In this document: positions 36,458 to 45,883 of the stretch, in pieces
Layout: each line of letters opens with the position of its first letter
How positions within the stretch are numbered: position 1 is the stretch's first letter
NCBI RefSeq assembly: GCF_022410515.1
Contig: NZ_JACSDI010000009.1
Coordinates: 82,631 to 146,630 of the forward strand
Reading direction: 5' to 3'
DNA: 64,000 nt
Origin: Shewanella cutis
GTDB taxonomy: Bacteria; Pseudomonadota; Gammaproteobacteria; Enterobacterales; Shewanellaceae
Translations under genes and position numbers: made by a program
Notes under the pieces: model-generated
Database searches by the model: none
The model's input: the letters and a program-made list of their open reading frames with translations, nothing else
Told to the model about the DNA's origin: nothing

Positions 36458-36934
36458 TTAACCCTGACAAAAGTAGGCATAATTGATGCGGCCGCCTAGC
36501 TCCCATACGGCGGTCCAGCCGTTCACATCGCTCATATAGCTGAAATAAATGCCATGGGATTCAAGGCAAGTTTCTTGGAAAGCAGCTTTGTTGTCGTTAA
36601 TAAATTGCGCCGAAGCCGCCAAAATATCACTACACTCCTCATCGTCGGCGACTAACCAAATAAAGTCATCACGCCAATAATCCCGTGCTACGGCATCTTC
36701 AGGAGAATATAAATCCAGTTTTTGCTTGAGTGTTTGCCACTGATCGGGCGTGACATTGCAGGAGATCGCCAACTTATCGTATACCCCAGCACCGCCCGCC
36801 CAAAAGGATAAATCAAAGTCTAACTGCTGCGGCTTGGGTGCAAAGCCCAACAGATTTTCAATCACTTGTAAGCTTTTAGCTAAATCAGCATCGGGCCTGC
36901 GATAACGCACCTCAACACCATCATACTCACGCAT
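36458..36934 (-). CDS. Conserved-looking hypothetical protein
   Basis: 158 residues, no signal peptide or membrane segment, acidic, rich in Trp and Tyr (WQTLKQKLDLY, YWRDDFIWLVADDEECSD, YFSYMSDVNGWTAVWELGG). I do not recognise the family. ATG 36934 has AAGGAG 8 bp upstream, which supports a real gene. It precedes, with a ~30-bp gap, the end of the minus-strand RegA-like gene and could be downstream of that unit. Confidence 0.7.
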   Translation of the reverse strand: MREYDGVEVRYRRPDADLAKSLQVIENLLGFAPKPQQLDFDLSFWAGGAGVYDKLAISCNVTPDQWQTLKQKLDLYSPEDAVARDYWRDDFIWLVADDEECSDILAASAQFINDNKAAFQETCLESHGIYFSYMSDVNGWTAVWELGGRINYAYFCQG

Positions 36935-36965
36935 TCCACGACTCCTTCATTCAGCGAATGCTCGT

Positions 36966-37517
36966 TTACTTGAGCGGCCCAGTTTCACTCACCGGTTTCT
37001 TTAATAACTTACGCTGCAAGGTGCGGCGGTGCATCCCCAGTTGCCGAGCTGTGGCCGACACATTGCCCTGATTAGCATTGAGCACCTGCTGAATATGCTC
37101 CCACTCCAGCCGTTTAGGATTAAGTGGCGAGTCGTCAACATCATCTTCTTGCAGGCTATTGGAATGAACATCAAGCTCAAAGGCCGCCAACAGGGTTTGG
37201 GTGTCAACGGGTTTAGCTAGATAGTTATCCGCGCCAAGACGAATCGCTTCCACTGCGGTGGCAATGCTGGCGTAGCCCGTCAGTAGCACCATCACCACTT
37301 TAGGTAACAAATTACGCAGCGGTACAATTAAACTCAGGCCGTTGGCCTCGGCCAATTTCATATCCAGCAGGATATGGGTTGGGCAACACTCCCGCGCCAC
37401 CAACAGGGCATTGCTGGCATCGTGGCTTAAACGACATTCAAAACCATGGCGGGTTAAACGCCGCGCTAAAATACCTGCAAGCGCTTGATCATCTTCAATA
37501 ATCAATAGCCGTTTCAT
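36966..37517 (-). CDS. RegA/PrrA-like redox response regulator
   Basis: 183 residues. Receiver domain with EDD near the N-terminus, phospho-acceptor Asp52 (ILLDMKL), Thr in LLTGYAS and Lys in YLAKPVD. The C-terminus is a Fis-type helix-turn-helix (NVSATARQLGMHRRTLQRKL) that is nearly diagnostic of RegA/ActR/PrrA. RegBA systems sense quinone-pool redox state and control respiratory and energy genes. The gene starts inside the last 4 bp of the kinase gene (ATGA overlap), so the two are translationally coupled and surely partners. Confidence 0.92.
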   Translation of the reverse strand: MKRLLIIEDDQALAGILARRLTRHGFECRLSHDASNALLVARECCPTHILLDMKLAEANGLSLIVPLRNLLPKVVMVLLTGYASIATAVEAIRLGADNYLAKPVDTQTLLAAFELDVHSNSLQEDDVDDSPLNPKRLEWEHIQQVLNANQGNVSATARQLGMHRRTLQRKLLKKPVSETGPLK

Positions 37518-38800
37518 ACTGTTTCTCCAGTTGGCACTTTAGGCGCCAAGAGTGTAAAACGAATTTGCGCCACTGTGCCCCCTTGTGGATGGTTGGCAAG
37601 GATTAGTTCTGCACCCAAACGTTCCAAGCTGGCATGGCTGAGGAGCAAGGCCACGCCTAAGCCTTTAGGACTTTCGATTAATAAGGTGCCTAATTGTGGC
37701 AATAATGAAGGGGCGATACCCGCGCCATAATCACGGATCTGCAAATAAGCCAGCCCCTCGCTTGGCGAACAATCGACGCTTATATCCACCTGCGAAGTAC
37801 CTATGGTTTCGACACTGGCGCGGGCGGCATTTTCAATCAAGGCCATAATCGCGGGGGTTAAGCTCATATCGGTTAAGATCTGCCTTTCTTCTAGCAGCTT
37901 AGGCTCACAGGTTACCAACCAATTTAGCGCAGTTTGTGGCATCAATAACTGGGTTTTCTGTTTTAATCCAGCCACCAGCTCAGTGATATTTTGAGGTCGC
38001 TGACGACGGTCACGAATCGACTCAGTCGCCAAGCGCAGCTCTGCCAAAGTATGTTCACAGCGCCCCAGCGCAGTTTCCATTTCAACTAAGGTTATTGAGG
38101 GTTCTGGGGTTTCTTCCCTTAACTCATCGAGTAATAAATGCAGTGTTGAGAGTGGTGTCGCTAATTGATGGGCCATTTGCGCCGACACAGTGCCGAGCGC
38201 CACTAACTGTTCTTGTCTTAACTGACCTTCACGCATATAGGCAAGCTGCGCATCCTGACGGCGCATGCGTTTGGCGATCAGCGCCACGCTGGTGGTCAGC
38301 ACTAAGGCGGAAATCACAAAATTAAACCACATGCCTAAATAGTGGGAACTCATATCCATACCATGGTGCTGCATCTGCGACTCTGGCACGGTAAAAATCA
38401 TCAAGCTATAGGCAAGGGTTGATATCGCGGTCAGGCTCCAAGGGGCCCAAATGGGCAATGTGACCGCGGCTAAAGCGATGGGTAACAATAACAGCGAAAT
38501 AAACGCATTGGTCGCCCCGCCCGAAAAATACAGCCAAGAAATCCAAAACAACGTATCCAGACTTAGGGCGATAAACAGACCACGCTCTTTAGCAAACAAG
38601 GGTTTACGTAATGCTAATGTGAGCGAAAGATAGAGCACCTCCAGCACAAACACGTGCATGAGCGGCTCCATTTGCAAACTCAGGCCAAAGGTATCGGCGG
38701 CAAACAACGTTAAACCAATTTGCAGCAATAAACCTAAGGTGCGCAGCAGCGCGACTTGGTCGGCGGCTTGCAGATTCGTTCCTAAAATCTTAACCATCAT
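37514..38800 (-). CDS. RegB/PrrB-like redox-sensing histidine kinase
   Basis: 428 residues with about six membrane helices (to ~175) and a kinase core. The RegB ubiquinone-site heptad appears as GGATNAF (94-100; consensus GGxxNPF), the H box as LGTVSAQMAHQLATPLSTL with His211, and a cysteine (Cys248, in LGRCEHTLAEL) sits 37 residues later, close to the redox-active cysteine of Rhodobacter RegB. The ATPase domain has LIENAARASVE (N box), IRDYGAGI and SPKGLGVALLLSHASLERL. These features argue for redox control of respiration genes. It overlaps the RegA-like gene by 4 bp and abuts the RmlD-like gene upstream by 1 bp, making a three-gene operon. Confidence 0.93.
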   Translation of the reverse strand: MMVKILGTNLQAADQVALLRTLGLLLQIGLTLFAADTFGLSLQMEPLMHVFVLEVLYLSLTLALRKPLFAKERGLFIALSLDTLFWISWLYFSGGATNAFISLLLLPIALAAVTLPIWAPWSLTAISTLAYSLMIFTVPESQMQHHGMDMSSHYLGMWFNFVISALVLTTSVALIAKRMRRQDAQLAYMREGQLRQEQLVALGTVSAQMAHQLATPLSTLHLLLDELREETPEPSITLVEMETALGRCEHTLAELRLATESIRDRRQRPQNITELVAGLKQKTQLLMPQTALNWLVTCEPKLLEERQILTDMSLTPAIMALIENAARASVETIGTSQVDISVDCSPSEGLAYLQIRDYGAGIAPSLLPQLGTLLIESPKGLGVALLLSHASLERLGAELILANHPQGGTVAQIRFTLLAPKVPTGETV

Positions 38801-39720
38801 TATTCCTTAAGCTTGAGGCCAACAGCCGCCAGTGCAGCACTGGATTGGGCGAGTGCCTGATTAAGCCCTGCGCTAAATTCCAACTCAGAATAAATGCCCA
38901 GCGCCGCTAAACGCCCACAACTTAAGGTGCAGTTCTGCGGCCTTTTAGCGCTATCCATCGGTGTGAGTTCAGGGATTAAATGCGCGGTGTCAATCGCCAA
39001 TAACTCACCTAAGCTCAGTAGCATTTGGTACTTAGTCATGGTTTGCGTGGCACTAAAATGATAAATCCCTGACACATCGGCAGCATGTAACTGCCGCTGG
39101 ATCAGCTTAGCGATGGCGCCAGCAATATCCGCCGTCGAGGTGGGCGAGCGAATGGCCCAAGCATCGACCCGCTGCGGCCTGCTATCTAACAATTGATTGA
39201 TTAACACTAATACCGCAGATTCGCTCAGTTGAGTCACTTCGCCGTAGAGGATAGGTAAACGTAATACCGCAAAACGGCTGTCGGCATTCAGCACACAGGT
39301 TTCGCCCTGTAATTTAGACTCACCATAAAAGTTGACTGGATTGGGCGCGGCATCTTCGGCATAGGGCGGCGTAGTGCCATCAAACACATAGTCGGTTGAG
39401 ATATACAGCAGCCAAGCGCCATGCTGTTTAGCGGCCTTAGCGAGGGTTTGGCTAGCACTAAGATTCAGCGCCAAAGCATGCTCAGGCGAGCGCTCGGACA
39501 CATCGGGGCGACGCTCAGCGGCGCAGTGCACGATAACCTCTGGGCGTTCGTGGGCAATAAAGGTTTCTACCGCAATCGCTTGGGTTAAATCGAGTTTATG
39601 GATATTCGCTTCGGCGCGGCTAAAGCCGGTGGCAATCACCTTATGCCCTACGGCAGTTAACTGTTTAACAACCGCCCTGCCGAGCAATCCGGTTGCTCCC
39701 GTCACCATGATATTTGCCAT
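38800..39720 (-). CDS. RmlD-like sugar-nucleotide-binding reductase
   Basis: 306 residues, extended SDR fold of the dTDP-4-dehydrorhamnose reductase (RmlD) and MAT2B type. Motifs: VTGATGLLGRAVVKQL at the N-terminus, VIVHCAAERRPDVSERSPE, LLYISTDYVFDGTTPPYAED with the catalytic-type Tyr and FYGESKLQGE (Tyr-x3-Lys). There are no other rhamnose genes nearby, so it is more likely a MAT2B-like or orphan reductase than a pathway RmlD. It is the first gene of a unit with the RegBA-like kinase and regulator (1-bp overlap). Confidence 0.9.
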   Translation of the reverse strand: MANIMVTGATGLLGRAVVKQLTAVGHKVIATGFSRAEANIHKLDLTQAIAVETFIAHERPEVIVHCAAERRPDVSERSPEHALALNLSASQTLAKAAKQHGAWLLYISTDYVFDGTTPPYAEDAAPNPVNFYGESKLQGETCVLNADSRFAVLRLPILYGEVTQLSESAVLVLINQLLDSRPQRVDAWAIRSPTSTADIAGAIAKLIQRQLHAADVSGIYHFSATQTMTKYQMLLSLGELLAIDTAHLIPELTPMDSAKRPQNCTLSCGRLAALGIYSELEFSAGLNQALAQSSAALAAVGLKLKE

Positions 39721-39864
39721 ATTGCCCCAAGCTCCTTAGCCATCCATTTGGCGGATAATTCTAAAAGCTTTTCATATTCAAAGCACTTGTTTACTCTTAT
39801 TTGCCTGTACTTAAGCAGACTTGGGTTTATCCCACTCGACCTGATTAACAACAAAAGGCTGAAT

Positions 39865-41748
39865 TTGACTCAAGCACTTCCTCTTATCCTTGCAGGCCCG
39901 ATGCTGCGCCACTGCGATGCTTCGCACTTTACCCTCTGGTTTGTGAGCCGCGAGCCATTAACCGAATTACAACTGACCTTAAGGGAACAAAGTTATGGGC
40001 TAGCAGAGGAAGAAGTCCATTGCATCCCACTTGGCAAGCACGCCTTTCAGTATTTGATTAGTGTGTCGCGACCTGCATTACTTACGCCTGAAACGGCTAT
40101 TCCATACCGCGTTTCGGCTAAGGGGATTGGCGATATTTTCAGTGGTGTCAACGGATTGCACTATAGCGGTGCCGACTCACCCCATGTTTACTTTTGCACC
40201 GAACTCAAACAGGTATGGCATGGCTCATGCCGCAACCCCCACCACCATAGCGAGGATGCCTTAGTCGCCGCCGATACTAAGCTAGCAACACTAATCGATG
40301 GGGATCCACAGCAGCGCCCAGCGCTGTTAATGCTCAGTGGCGATCAAGTCTATATAGATGATGTAGCTGGTCCCATGTTATGCGCCATTGGCCAAGTGAT
40401 CGAAAAACTCGGCCTGCACCATGAAACCTTTCACGGCGCCACTATTGCGGGAAGCGAGGCAATCCGTTATCAAGCCGATAGCTTGTACTTACGCCATAAA
40501 ACCTTGTTGCCACGCACCGAATATCCCGCCAAAACTGCGCTTTGGCGCTGGTATGTCAACCATCCGATATTTACCTCCTCCATCGCAGAAAACCATTTAG
40601 TTAGCCTGAGTGAAATGATCGCCCTATACCTACTCACTTGGTCGCCCGAACTATGGGAGTGGGTTGATTTACCCAAGGATGTCGACGGTCTCTCTGCCGC
40701 CAACAAGCTGCGGTGGCAAAAAGAATGGCAAAACTTACTGGCCTTTAAAGCGGGACTCACTCAGGTTAGGCGCCTTATGGCGCATATCCCTGTGTATATG
40801 ATGTTTGATGACCATGATATTACCGATGATTGGAATCTCACCGCTAAATGGGAACAAGCCGCCTACGGTCATGCATTTTCTAAACGAATCATTGGTAATG
40901 CCTTGATTGCCTATACCTTATTCCAAGGATTAGGTAATGCACCGGATAAATTTAATGTCGAGGTTCGCCCAAAGTTAGATGCGTTTTTCAATCGCCCCGA
41001 CCCTAACACTCAGGATGCCTTGATTGATCTTTTACTGACATTTGAGCAATGGCATTACAGCTTAGATACCTCACCCAAGCTGGTTGTACTCGATACTCGC
41101 ACCCGCCGTTGGCGCAGTGAATCCAATCTCGCCAAACCCTCGGGCTTGATGGATTGGGAAGCCTTGATGGATTTACAGCAGGCGCTACTTGGTCAATCTA
41201 AGGTCATTATCGTCTCGCCCGCGCCGATGTTTGGTGTCAAAGTGATTGAGGCGGTGCAACGCATGGCCACTTTTATGGGCGCTTCGCTGCTGGTTGATGC
41301 GGAAAACTGGATGGCACATCCGGGCGCAGCCAATGCTTTGCTAAGCATCTTTATGCACCGCAAGACCCCAGAGCAATTTGTGATCCTCTCGGGGGATGTG
41401 CACTATTCCTTTGCCTATGACATCAGCATTCGCTTTCGCCGTAGTAGCCCAAAGATTTACCAAATTACCTGTAGCGGGATTAAAAACCAGTTCCCCGAAA
41501 AACTGCTGCCGCTTTTCGACAAATTCAATGGTTGGCTCTATGGCCACTTCTCGCCGCTCAACCTGTTCACTAAGCGCAAACGGATGTCATTACGGGGCAG
41601 ACGGCCTAATGGCGAACGGAGCAAGCGCTTAGTCAACCGCAGCGGCATTGGCATTTTGGTATTAGCGGATAATGGCGAGCCCACTAAAATTGCCGTATTA
41701 CATGAGGATATGAGCGAAACTCGGTTCGAACCACCAAGGCAAGAGTAG
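39865..41748 (+). CDS. PhoD-like metallophosphatase
   Basis: About 627 residues. A metallophosphoesterase related to alkaline phosphatase D: metal-site motifs LMLSGDQVYIDD, MMFDDHDITDDWN and VILSGDVHYSF are in the expected order. There is no clear signal peptide, unlike typical Tat-exported PhoD, so it may act in the cytoplasm or be one of the PhoD-like group of unknown substrate. The open frame reaches back to a TTG at 39748; I prefer TTG 39865 (LTQALPLILAG), which follows AAAAGG by 6 bp, and ATG 39901 is another possibility. It is divergent from the RmlD-RegB-RegA unit. Confidence 0.85.
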   Translation: MTQALPLILAGPMLRHCDASHFTLWFVSREPLTELQLTLREQSYGLAEEEVHCIPLGKHAFQYLISVSRPALLTPETAIPYRVSAKGIGDIFSGVNGLHYSGADSPHVYFCTELKQVWHGSCRNPHHHSEDALVAADTKLATLIDGDPQQRPALLMLSGDQVYIDDVAGPMLCAIGQVIEKLGLHHETFHGATIAGSEAIRYQADSLYLRHKTLLPRTEYPAKTALWRWYVNHPIFTSSIAENHLVSLSEMIALYLLTWSPELWEWVDLPKDVDGLSAANKLRWQKEWQNLLAFKAGLTQVRRLMAHIPVYMMFDDHDITDDWNLTAKWEQAAYGHAFSKRIIGNALIAYTLFQGLGNAPDKFNVEVRPKLDAFFNRPDPNTQDALIDLLLTFEQWHYSLDTSPKLVVLDTRTRRWRSESNLAKPSGLMDWEALMDLQQALLGQSKVIIVSPAPMFGVKVIEAVQRMATFMGASLLVDAENWMAHPGAANALLSIFMHRKTPEQFVILSGDVHYSFAYDISIRFRRSSPKIYQITCSGIKNQFPEKLLPLFDKFNGWLYGHFSPLNLFTKRKRMSLRGRRPNGERSKRLVNRSGIGILVLADNGEPTKIAVLHEDMSETRFEPPRQE

Positions 41749-41749
41749 T

Positions 41750-42127
41750 TTATTGCAACGGTTCAACACGCGCTTCAACCGCCCCTGAATGGTCAGGGGT
41801 AGTTGCGCTATCTTCTTGTGTTGTTGCGCTATCTTCTTGTTTGGGCAAACTCTGATTAAATAACGGCGATGCTGGGGCCTTAGGTGGCGAGGAATAATCT
41901 AACATCTGATCCCAGATCCCCTTTGGTGAGGATGGAAACTCGGTTTTAGTATCAACCAGCGGCGCGACCTCTGCACTTGGTTTTTTAGGTTCGATCACCG
42001 CGCTCGCTTTACGGATCTCTGTCGTCAACTCTTGCACGTAGGGATGCTTAGCCCAGCTACCAAAATACATGGCACCTAAGAGCACTGCGATACAGAGCAA
42101 AATTGAAACGATTGCAGATTTGGTCAT
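41750..42127 (-). CDS. Small single-pass membrane protein, unknown function
   Basis: 125 residues. One N-terminal membrane segment (SAIVSILLCIAVLLGAMYFG) is followed by a Pro/Ser/Glu-rich, probably disordered periplasmic tail. The tail ends with a tandem peptide repeat (QEDSATT twice), encoded by an exact 21-bp duplication near 41811-41852. ATG 42127 is preferred because GAGGGAAG lies upstream; a start at 42157 would add ten residues before it. It converges on the PhoD-like gene, with stop codons 1 bp apart. Function unknown. Confidence 0.75.
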   Translation of the reverse strand: MTKSAIVSILLCIAVLLGAMYFGSWAKHPYVQELTTEIRKASAVIEPKKPSAEVAPLVDTKTEFPSSPKGIWDQMLDYSSPPKAPASPLFNQSLPKQEDSATTQEDSATTPDHSGAVEARVEPLQ

Positions 42128-42274
42128 GCTATTACTTCCCTCAAACAACCAATACAAGACTCCTTACTGCTAGCGAGCGTAATTCCGTCTGTATTCTTAT
42201 CATCGCTGAGAAAACCACACAATCATATTGCACTAGCCCACTTTTCTCATTGTGGCAATAATGCTTTCCGCTGA

Positions 42275-43192
42275 CTAAAGTGTTAATCCATCACATTGAA
42301 TATCGTGCGTGCGACCACTGATTGGATCAACAAAACGTAATCGCTGCGCCATCAGTTGCAGTGGCCTCGCAAAATCATCCGGCCCTTTAGGTAATAAAGT
42401 CGGATAAAAGCGGTCATTTAACAATGGCATACCAAGGCTTTGCATATGAACCCGCAATTGATGAGTTTTGCCTGTAATCGGGCTTAACTCGAATAATCCA
42501 AATACCCCTTTAAACGCCACTAAGCTAATCTCAGAGTGGGTATTAGCCTCACCTTCGACTATTTTCATGGTAAAAGTGGGCTCGCTACGTTGCATCCGAT
42601 TTTTCACCGTCCAATGCAATGGCAGGGTTAACTCGCCATTGGTAAGTTGTGCCAAAAGTTTAGGAGTGAGCTTAGCAATCGCTTGATAATCTTTGCGAAT
42701 CGCATCATCAATAAATAATTGATGATAAATATGCCGCGTCTCTGGGCGAGTCGTCATCAGGATCACGCCCGCCGTTTCACGGTCTAATCTGTGTGCTGGA
42801 GCGATAGTGTCTATCCCAGTGCTTAAGCGCAAACGATGCACTAAACACTCATTGACATAATCACCGCTGGGGGTAACGGGCAAAAAATGCGGTTTGTAGG
42901 CCAAAATAAGATTGTCATCTTGAAACAAAATCGGCGACTCGAAGGGTACCTGTGCTTCGACGGGGACTTCACGGTAGTAATAAGCTCTCGCCGTCGGGCG
43001 ATAGGCTGTATCTAACCCAATCAAACTGCCGTCTTGCCAATGCACTTTGCCATCGAGGATCCGCTGGCGCCAAACCGCTTCGCCAATATGGGCATAATGG
43101 TCGATCAAAAAAGAAAATACAGTTGGTTTATCAACCACTTCTAAAGGAAGAACCACAAAGGAAGGTTGGGCGGCACGGGCGGTTTGAGTCAT
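42275..43192 (-). CDS. RluA-family RNA pseudouridine synthase
   Basis: 305 residues. The catalytic RluA-family motif HRLDRETAGVIL is present, with Asp as the nucleophile, and downstream conserved segments KDYQAIAK and ITGKTHQLRVHM (the RxHQIR-like motif) are intact. These enzymes isomerise uridine to pseudouridine in rRNA or tRNA. The sequence is closest in style to the subgroup that acts without an S4 domain, so the RNA target cannot be named. ATG 43192 is used; a TTG at 43210 would add six residues. It stands alone on the minus strand. Confidence 0.92.
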   Translation of the reverse strand: MTQTARAAQPSFVVLPLEVVDKPTVFSFLIDHYAHIGEAVWRQRILDGKVHWQDGSLIGLDTAYRPTARAYYYREVPVEAQVPFESPILFQDDNLILAYKPHFLPVTPSGDYVNECLVHRLRLSTGIDTIAPAHRLDRETAGVILMTTRPETRHIYHQLFIDDAIRKDYQAIAKLTPKLLAQLTNGELTLPLHWTVKNRMQRSEPTFTMKIVEGEANTHSEISLVAFKGVFGLFELSPITGKTHQLRVHMQSLGMPLLNDRFYPTLLPKGPDDFARPLQLMAQRLRFVDPISGRTHDIQCDGLTL

Positions 43193-43244
43193 AGAAACAA
43201 CTAGCGGCAATAGTGAGCCGCTATTTTAGCCTCGGTGTGGTTTT

Positions 43245-43820
43245 TCAGTCCACATGGGACTTGATGAGTTGTAAAACAAAGTCCATGGTTTTGTGGCAGT
43301 CAGGTTGATTCACTAGCACCAGCTTATCGCGGTTATACATGGGCAGCACTTCTAACCAACGCTGGCTCACCCAAGCCGCATCCTCTAAATGAACTTGAGA
43401 ATACAGCTCCAGCAAGTCTGGGTTCACCTCATAGAATTGCTCTAGGGCTGCACTGATCAGCTCGAACTCCCCTTTTATCGGTTCTTCCTGCCAATTTTGG
43501 CAGGGCAAAGTGCGGGACATCCATAACTTATCTTTCGCTTGTGCAGCAGAAAGAATGCTGACTCTTTGTTGCCCCTCTAACACTATGCTGAGAGTATCAT
43601 CCTCTAACTGATTAAAATCGATAATCTCACATTGTGTCGCAGTGGGATAACAGGGCGGAGTACCGCTGGGCTTCATCGCCGCAAAGGCTAAATGGTATTT
43701 GCCTTTTAAGACATCCGCGACCATGCGTAATTGACCCGGATCGACCAAGCGAACTTCAATCCTTCCCTGTGGCAGCAACAAGGCATCGCGTATGATTAAC
43801 GCCATTTCTCGTGTTTGCAT
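43245..43820 (-). CDS. Lon N-terminal-domain-like protein
   Basis: 191 residues that match the substrate-binding N-terminal domain of Lon protease without ATPase or protease parts: REMALIIRDALLLPQGRIEV at the start and VLEGQQRVSILSA as the family's GxxRxxI-like core. Stand-alone LON-N proteins are common in gammaproteobacteria; they may bind unfolded or damaged proteins, but the role is not settled. ATG 43820 has a perfect AGGAGG site 5 bp upstream, which excludes the GTG at 43835. Confidence 0.88.
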   Translation of the reverse strand: MQTREMALIIRDALLLPQGRIEVRLVDPGQLRMVADVLKGKYHLAFAAMKPSGTPPCYPTATQCEIIDFNQLEDDTLSIVLEGQQRVSILSAAQAKDKLWMSRTLPCQNWQEEPIKGEFELISAALEQFYEVNPDLLELYSQVHLEDAAWVSQRWLEVLPMYNRDKLVLVNQPDCHKTMDFVLQLIKSHVD

Positions 43821-43959
43821 AGCAACCTCCTGCACAGGTAGAAGAGTGTGCTCAAAAATTAGCCGCCATTTATTAATTTAGAGTGTAGCAGGAGAAATAA
43901 TTTCCTTCCTAAAGTCGCTGACAGCAAAAAAGAATTTGGACTTGCTTGCCGCTGAAGCC

Positions 43960-45015
43960 CTACAACGGCGCTAAGCGTGCGGCAATATTTCCTTTGGCAA
44001 ACACTTCGGAAAACTCATCGGCAAGGCGCTCGCTCAAGGCAACAGAACGGCGCCAATACTGCATCCTCTGCGACGTATCCAATTGCTTAAAGTCTTCACG
44101 GTCGGGTACTTTACCAAAGGGTAGCGAAGCCACAAATTCCGCTGAAGGTGCCAATACCAAGGCGTTATGGTAATTGGAGCGAGCACGGCGCCAGTTTAAG
44201 GACTTATCGAACCACCCGGGGCTCATATGGGGATAAAAATGCGGGTACAAAGTTAAGCCTGTCGCATGGGATAAGGGCAAATCGAAGTGATAGTCGGTGA
44301 TGCCACCATCATAGTATTGCCCTGAGGCAACACCCTCAATCTGAGATACGGGTGCAAGCACTAATGGAATCGACCCTGTCGCTAACATCACAGAGTCCAT
44401 ATTGGCTTCGGTGAGCTGCGCCTGCTGGCTGGGTAAATCCGCAAGTTGTCTAAAGGGCGATGCTGCAACTTGCTGACTAAAAACCACCCGCTCGAAATGC
44501 CAACCTAAGGTTTTACGGCTAATAAGGTTAGTAGCAGCCGCCATCGCTAGCCCAGCTGCCAAGGGGGCTTTATGGCTAAAACGATTGATGTGTTTAGCCC
44601 GACACGCAATTAAGTGACTATGAATTAAGGGATGGTTCACTATCTCGCGACCACCCGTCTCGCCAAGGATACCTCGGACTATGCCCTTTACCTGCTCGCT
44701 GACCTCCTGCGGAGTGGGTACAGTTTCATACTGCTGGCCAATATAGTAATCCTCTAAACGCCTGTAGGCTTGTCGTGGATCCTGCTGCGCTAAACAGGCT
44801 AAACGCCAGGCTCCGGACGAAGCCCCTAAGGTATAAAGCGGTGTATTACGCTGCTTAAAAAATTCCGTGAAGAGATACTTATCAAGCCCCGCAATTCCTA
44901 ACCATTTTGGCCCACCGGATGCCGCCAATAATTGTGTAAAAACATCAGGATGAAGACCCCGTTCCCTAATAACATTAAAGGCCGTAGGGCCAGCAAGAAA
45001 GCGTAGTGCAGGCAA
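43960..45015 (-). CDS. Patatin-like phospholipase family protein
   Basis: 351 residues. Patatin-type lipid acyl hydrolase: oxyanion-loop region LAASGGPKWLG, nucleophile elbow LGASSGAWR (GxSxG, Ser) and catalytic-type Asp in QYYDGGITDYHFD (DGG). No signal peptide. TTG 45015 is chosen because TTAAGGAGTTTAG lies directly upstream; longer starts to 45123 add a non-similar leader. Likely releases fatty acids from membrane or storage lipids; substrate unknown. It is transcribed alone, divergent from the YhcH-like gene. Confidence 0.88.
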   Translation of the reverse strand: MPALRFLAGPTAFNVIRERGLHPDVFTQLLAASGGPKWLGIAGLDKYLFTEFFKQRNTPLYTLGASSGAWRLACLAQQDPRQAYRRLEDYYIGQQYETVPTPQEVSEQVKGIVRGILGETGGREIVNHPLIHSHLIACRAKHINRFSHKAPLAAGLAMAAATNLISRKTLGWHFERVVFSQQVAASPFRQLADLPSQQAQLTEANMDSVMLATGSIPLVLAPVSQIEGVASGQYYDGGITDYHFDLPLSHATGLTLYPHFYPHMSPGWFDKSLNWRRARSNYHNALVLAPSAEFVASLPFGKVPDREDFKQLDTSQRMQYWRRSVALSERLADEFSEVFAKGNIAARLAPL

Positions 45016-45278
45016 AACTAAACTCCTTAAAATGGTGCCAAACTTGCGGTTTATGCGCCAACAGTTATCGTATCGATAAGCGTTGGTTGTTGCCGTCGAT
45101 TTAAGACAATTCCAATAGCGCAATAAATCGTATTGAACATATTACTTGGCTGTAACTCAGTGCAATACCGCACAGATGCCATTAATGGCCATTTTTTATG
45201 TCTAAAGCTTATGTCCTAACAGCAATGATCTGATTATAATCTTTACAATTTAACTTTATCTGCGCTATCGAGTACCCC

Positions 45279-45740
45279 ATGATTGTCGATACCTTAGCTA
45301 ATCGCCATATTTATCAATCACTCAGCCCACGTATTGCCACAGCATTAGCACACTTAGCCACCACGGATTTTAGCCAACTGCCCGTTGGAAATTACCCTCT
45401 CGATGGCGATAATATTTTCGTGATCGTCAATGATTACCAAACCAAGCCACAATCAACCGAACCCTTTGAAGTACATCAAAAATACATTGATGTGCAGTAT
45501 GTGGTCAGCGGCGAAGAAGAATTTGGTTATCTGCCACTAGCTGACCAAACCCCGTCAAAGCCTTATTTCGATAAACACGACTACGCTGAATTTGATTACG
45601 AGTCCAACAAAGAAAATGCCTCTTACATTCAACTAAAGGCTGGCATGTTCGCATTATTTTTCCCCGGCGACATGCATATGCCCGGCACGAGTGATACACC
45701 GACAGCCGTGCGTAAAGTCGTGATAAAAGTGAAAATCTAA
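45279..45740 (+). CDS. YhcH/YjgK/YiaL family protein
   Basis: 153 residues covering one DUF386 (YhcH/YjgK/YiaL/EbgC) cupin-like domain: GNYPLDGDNIFVIVNDYQTK, FEVHQKYIDVQYVVSGEEE and FALFFPGDMHMPG with metal-binding-type His residues. Relatives assist sugar metabolism, e.g. sialic acid or beta-galactoside use, but no sugar genes are adjacent here, so a broader housekeeping or anomerase-like role is equally possible. Confidence 0.93.
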   Translation: MIVDTLANRHIYQSLSPRIATALAHLATTDFSQLPVGNYPLDGDNIFVIVNDYQTKPQSTEPFEVHQKYIDVQYVVSGEEEFGYLPLADQTPSKPYFDKHDYAEFDYESNKENASYIQLKAGMFALFFPGDMHMPGTSDTPTAVRKVVIKVKI

Positions 45741-45783
45741 AACTAGATGTAATCATGCTTCATGCCTGAGGTCGATGTTGAGT

Positions 45784-45829
45784 GGAATAGCCACTTAAAG
45801 GCGCAGTGATATGCGCTTTGGCTATTTCC
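45784..45829 (+). terminator. Composite hairpin after the YhcH-like gene
   Basis: Nested inverted repeats: GGAATAGCC with GGCTATTTCC (one bulge) around GGCGCA/TGCGC. No T tract. It probably ends or processes the yhcH-like transcript before ppaC. Confidence 0.45.
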
Positions 45830-45883
45830 GAATCGGGCGAAATATTGTTAAAATTGGCACAAATTTAAAGGAGAGTCCCTGAA

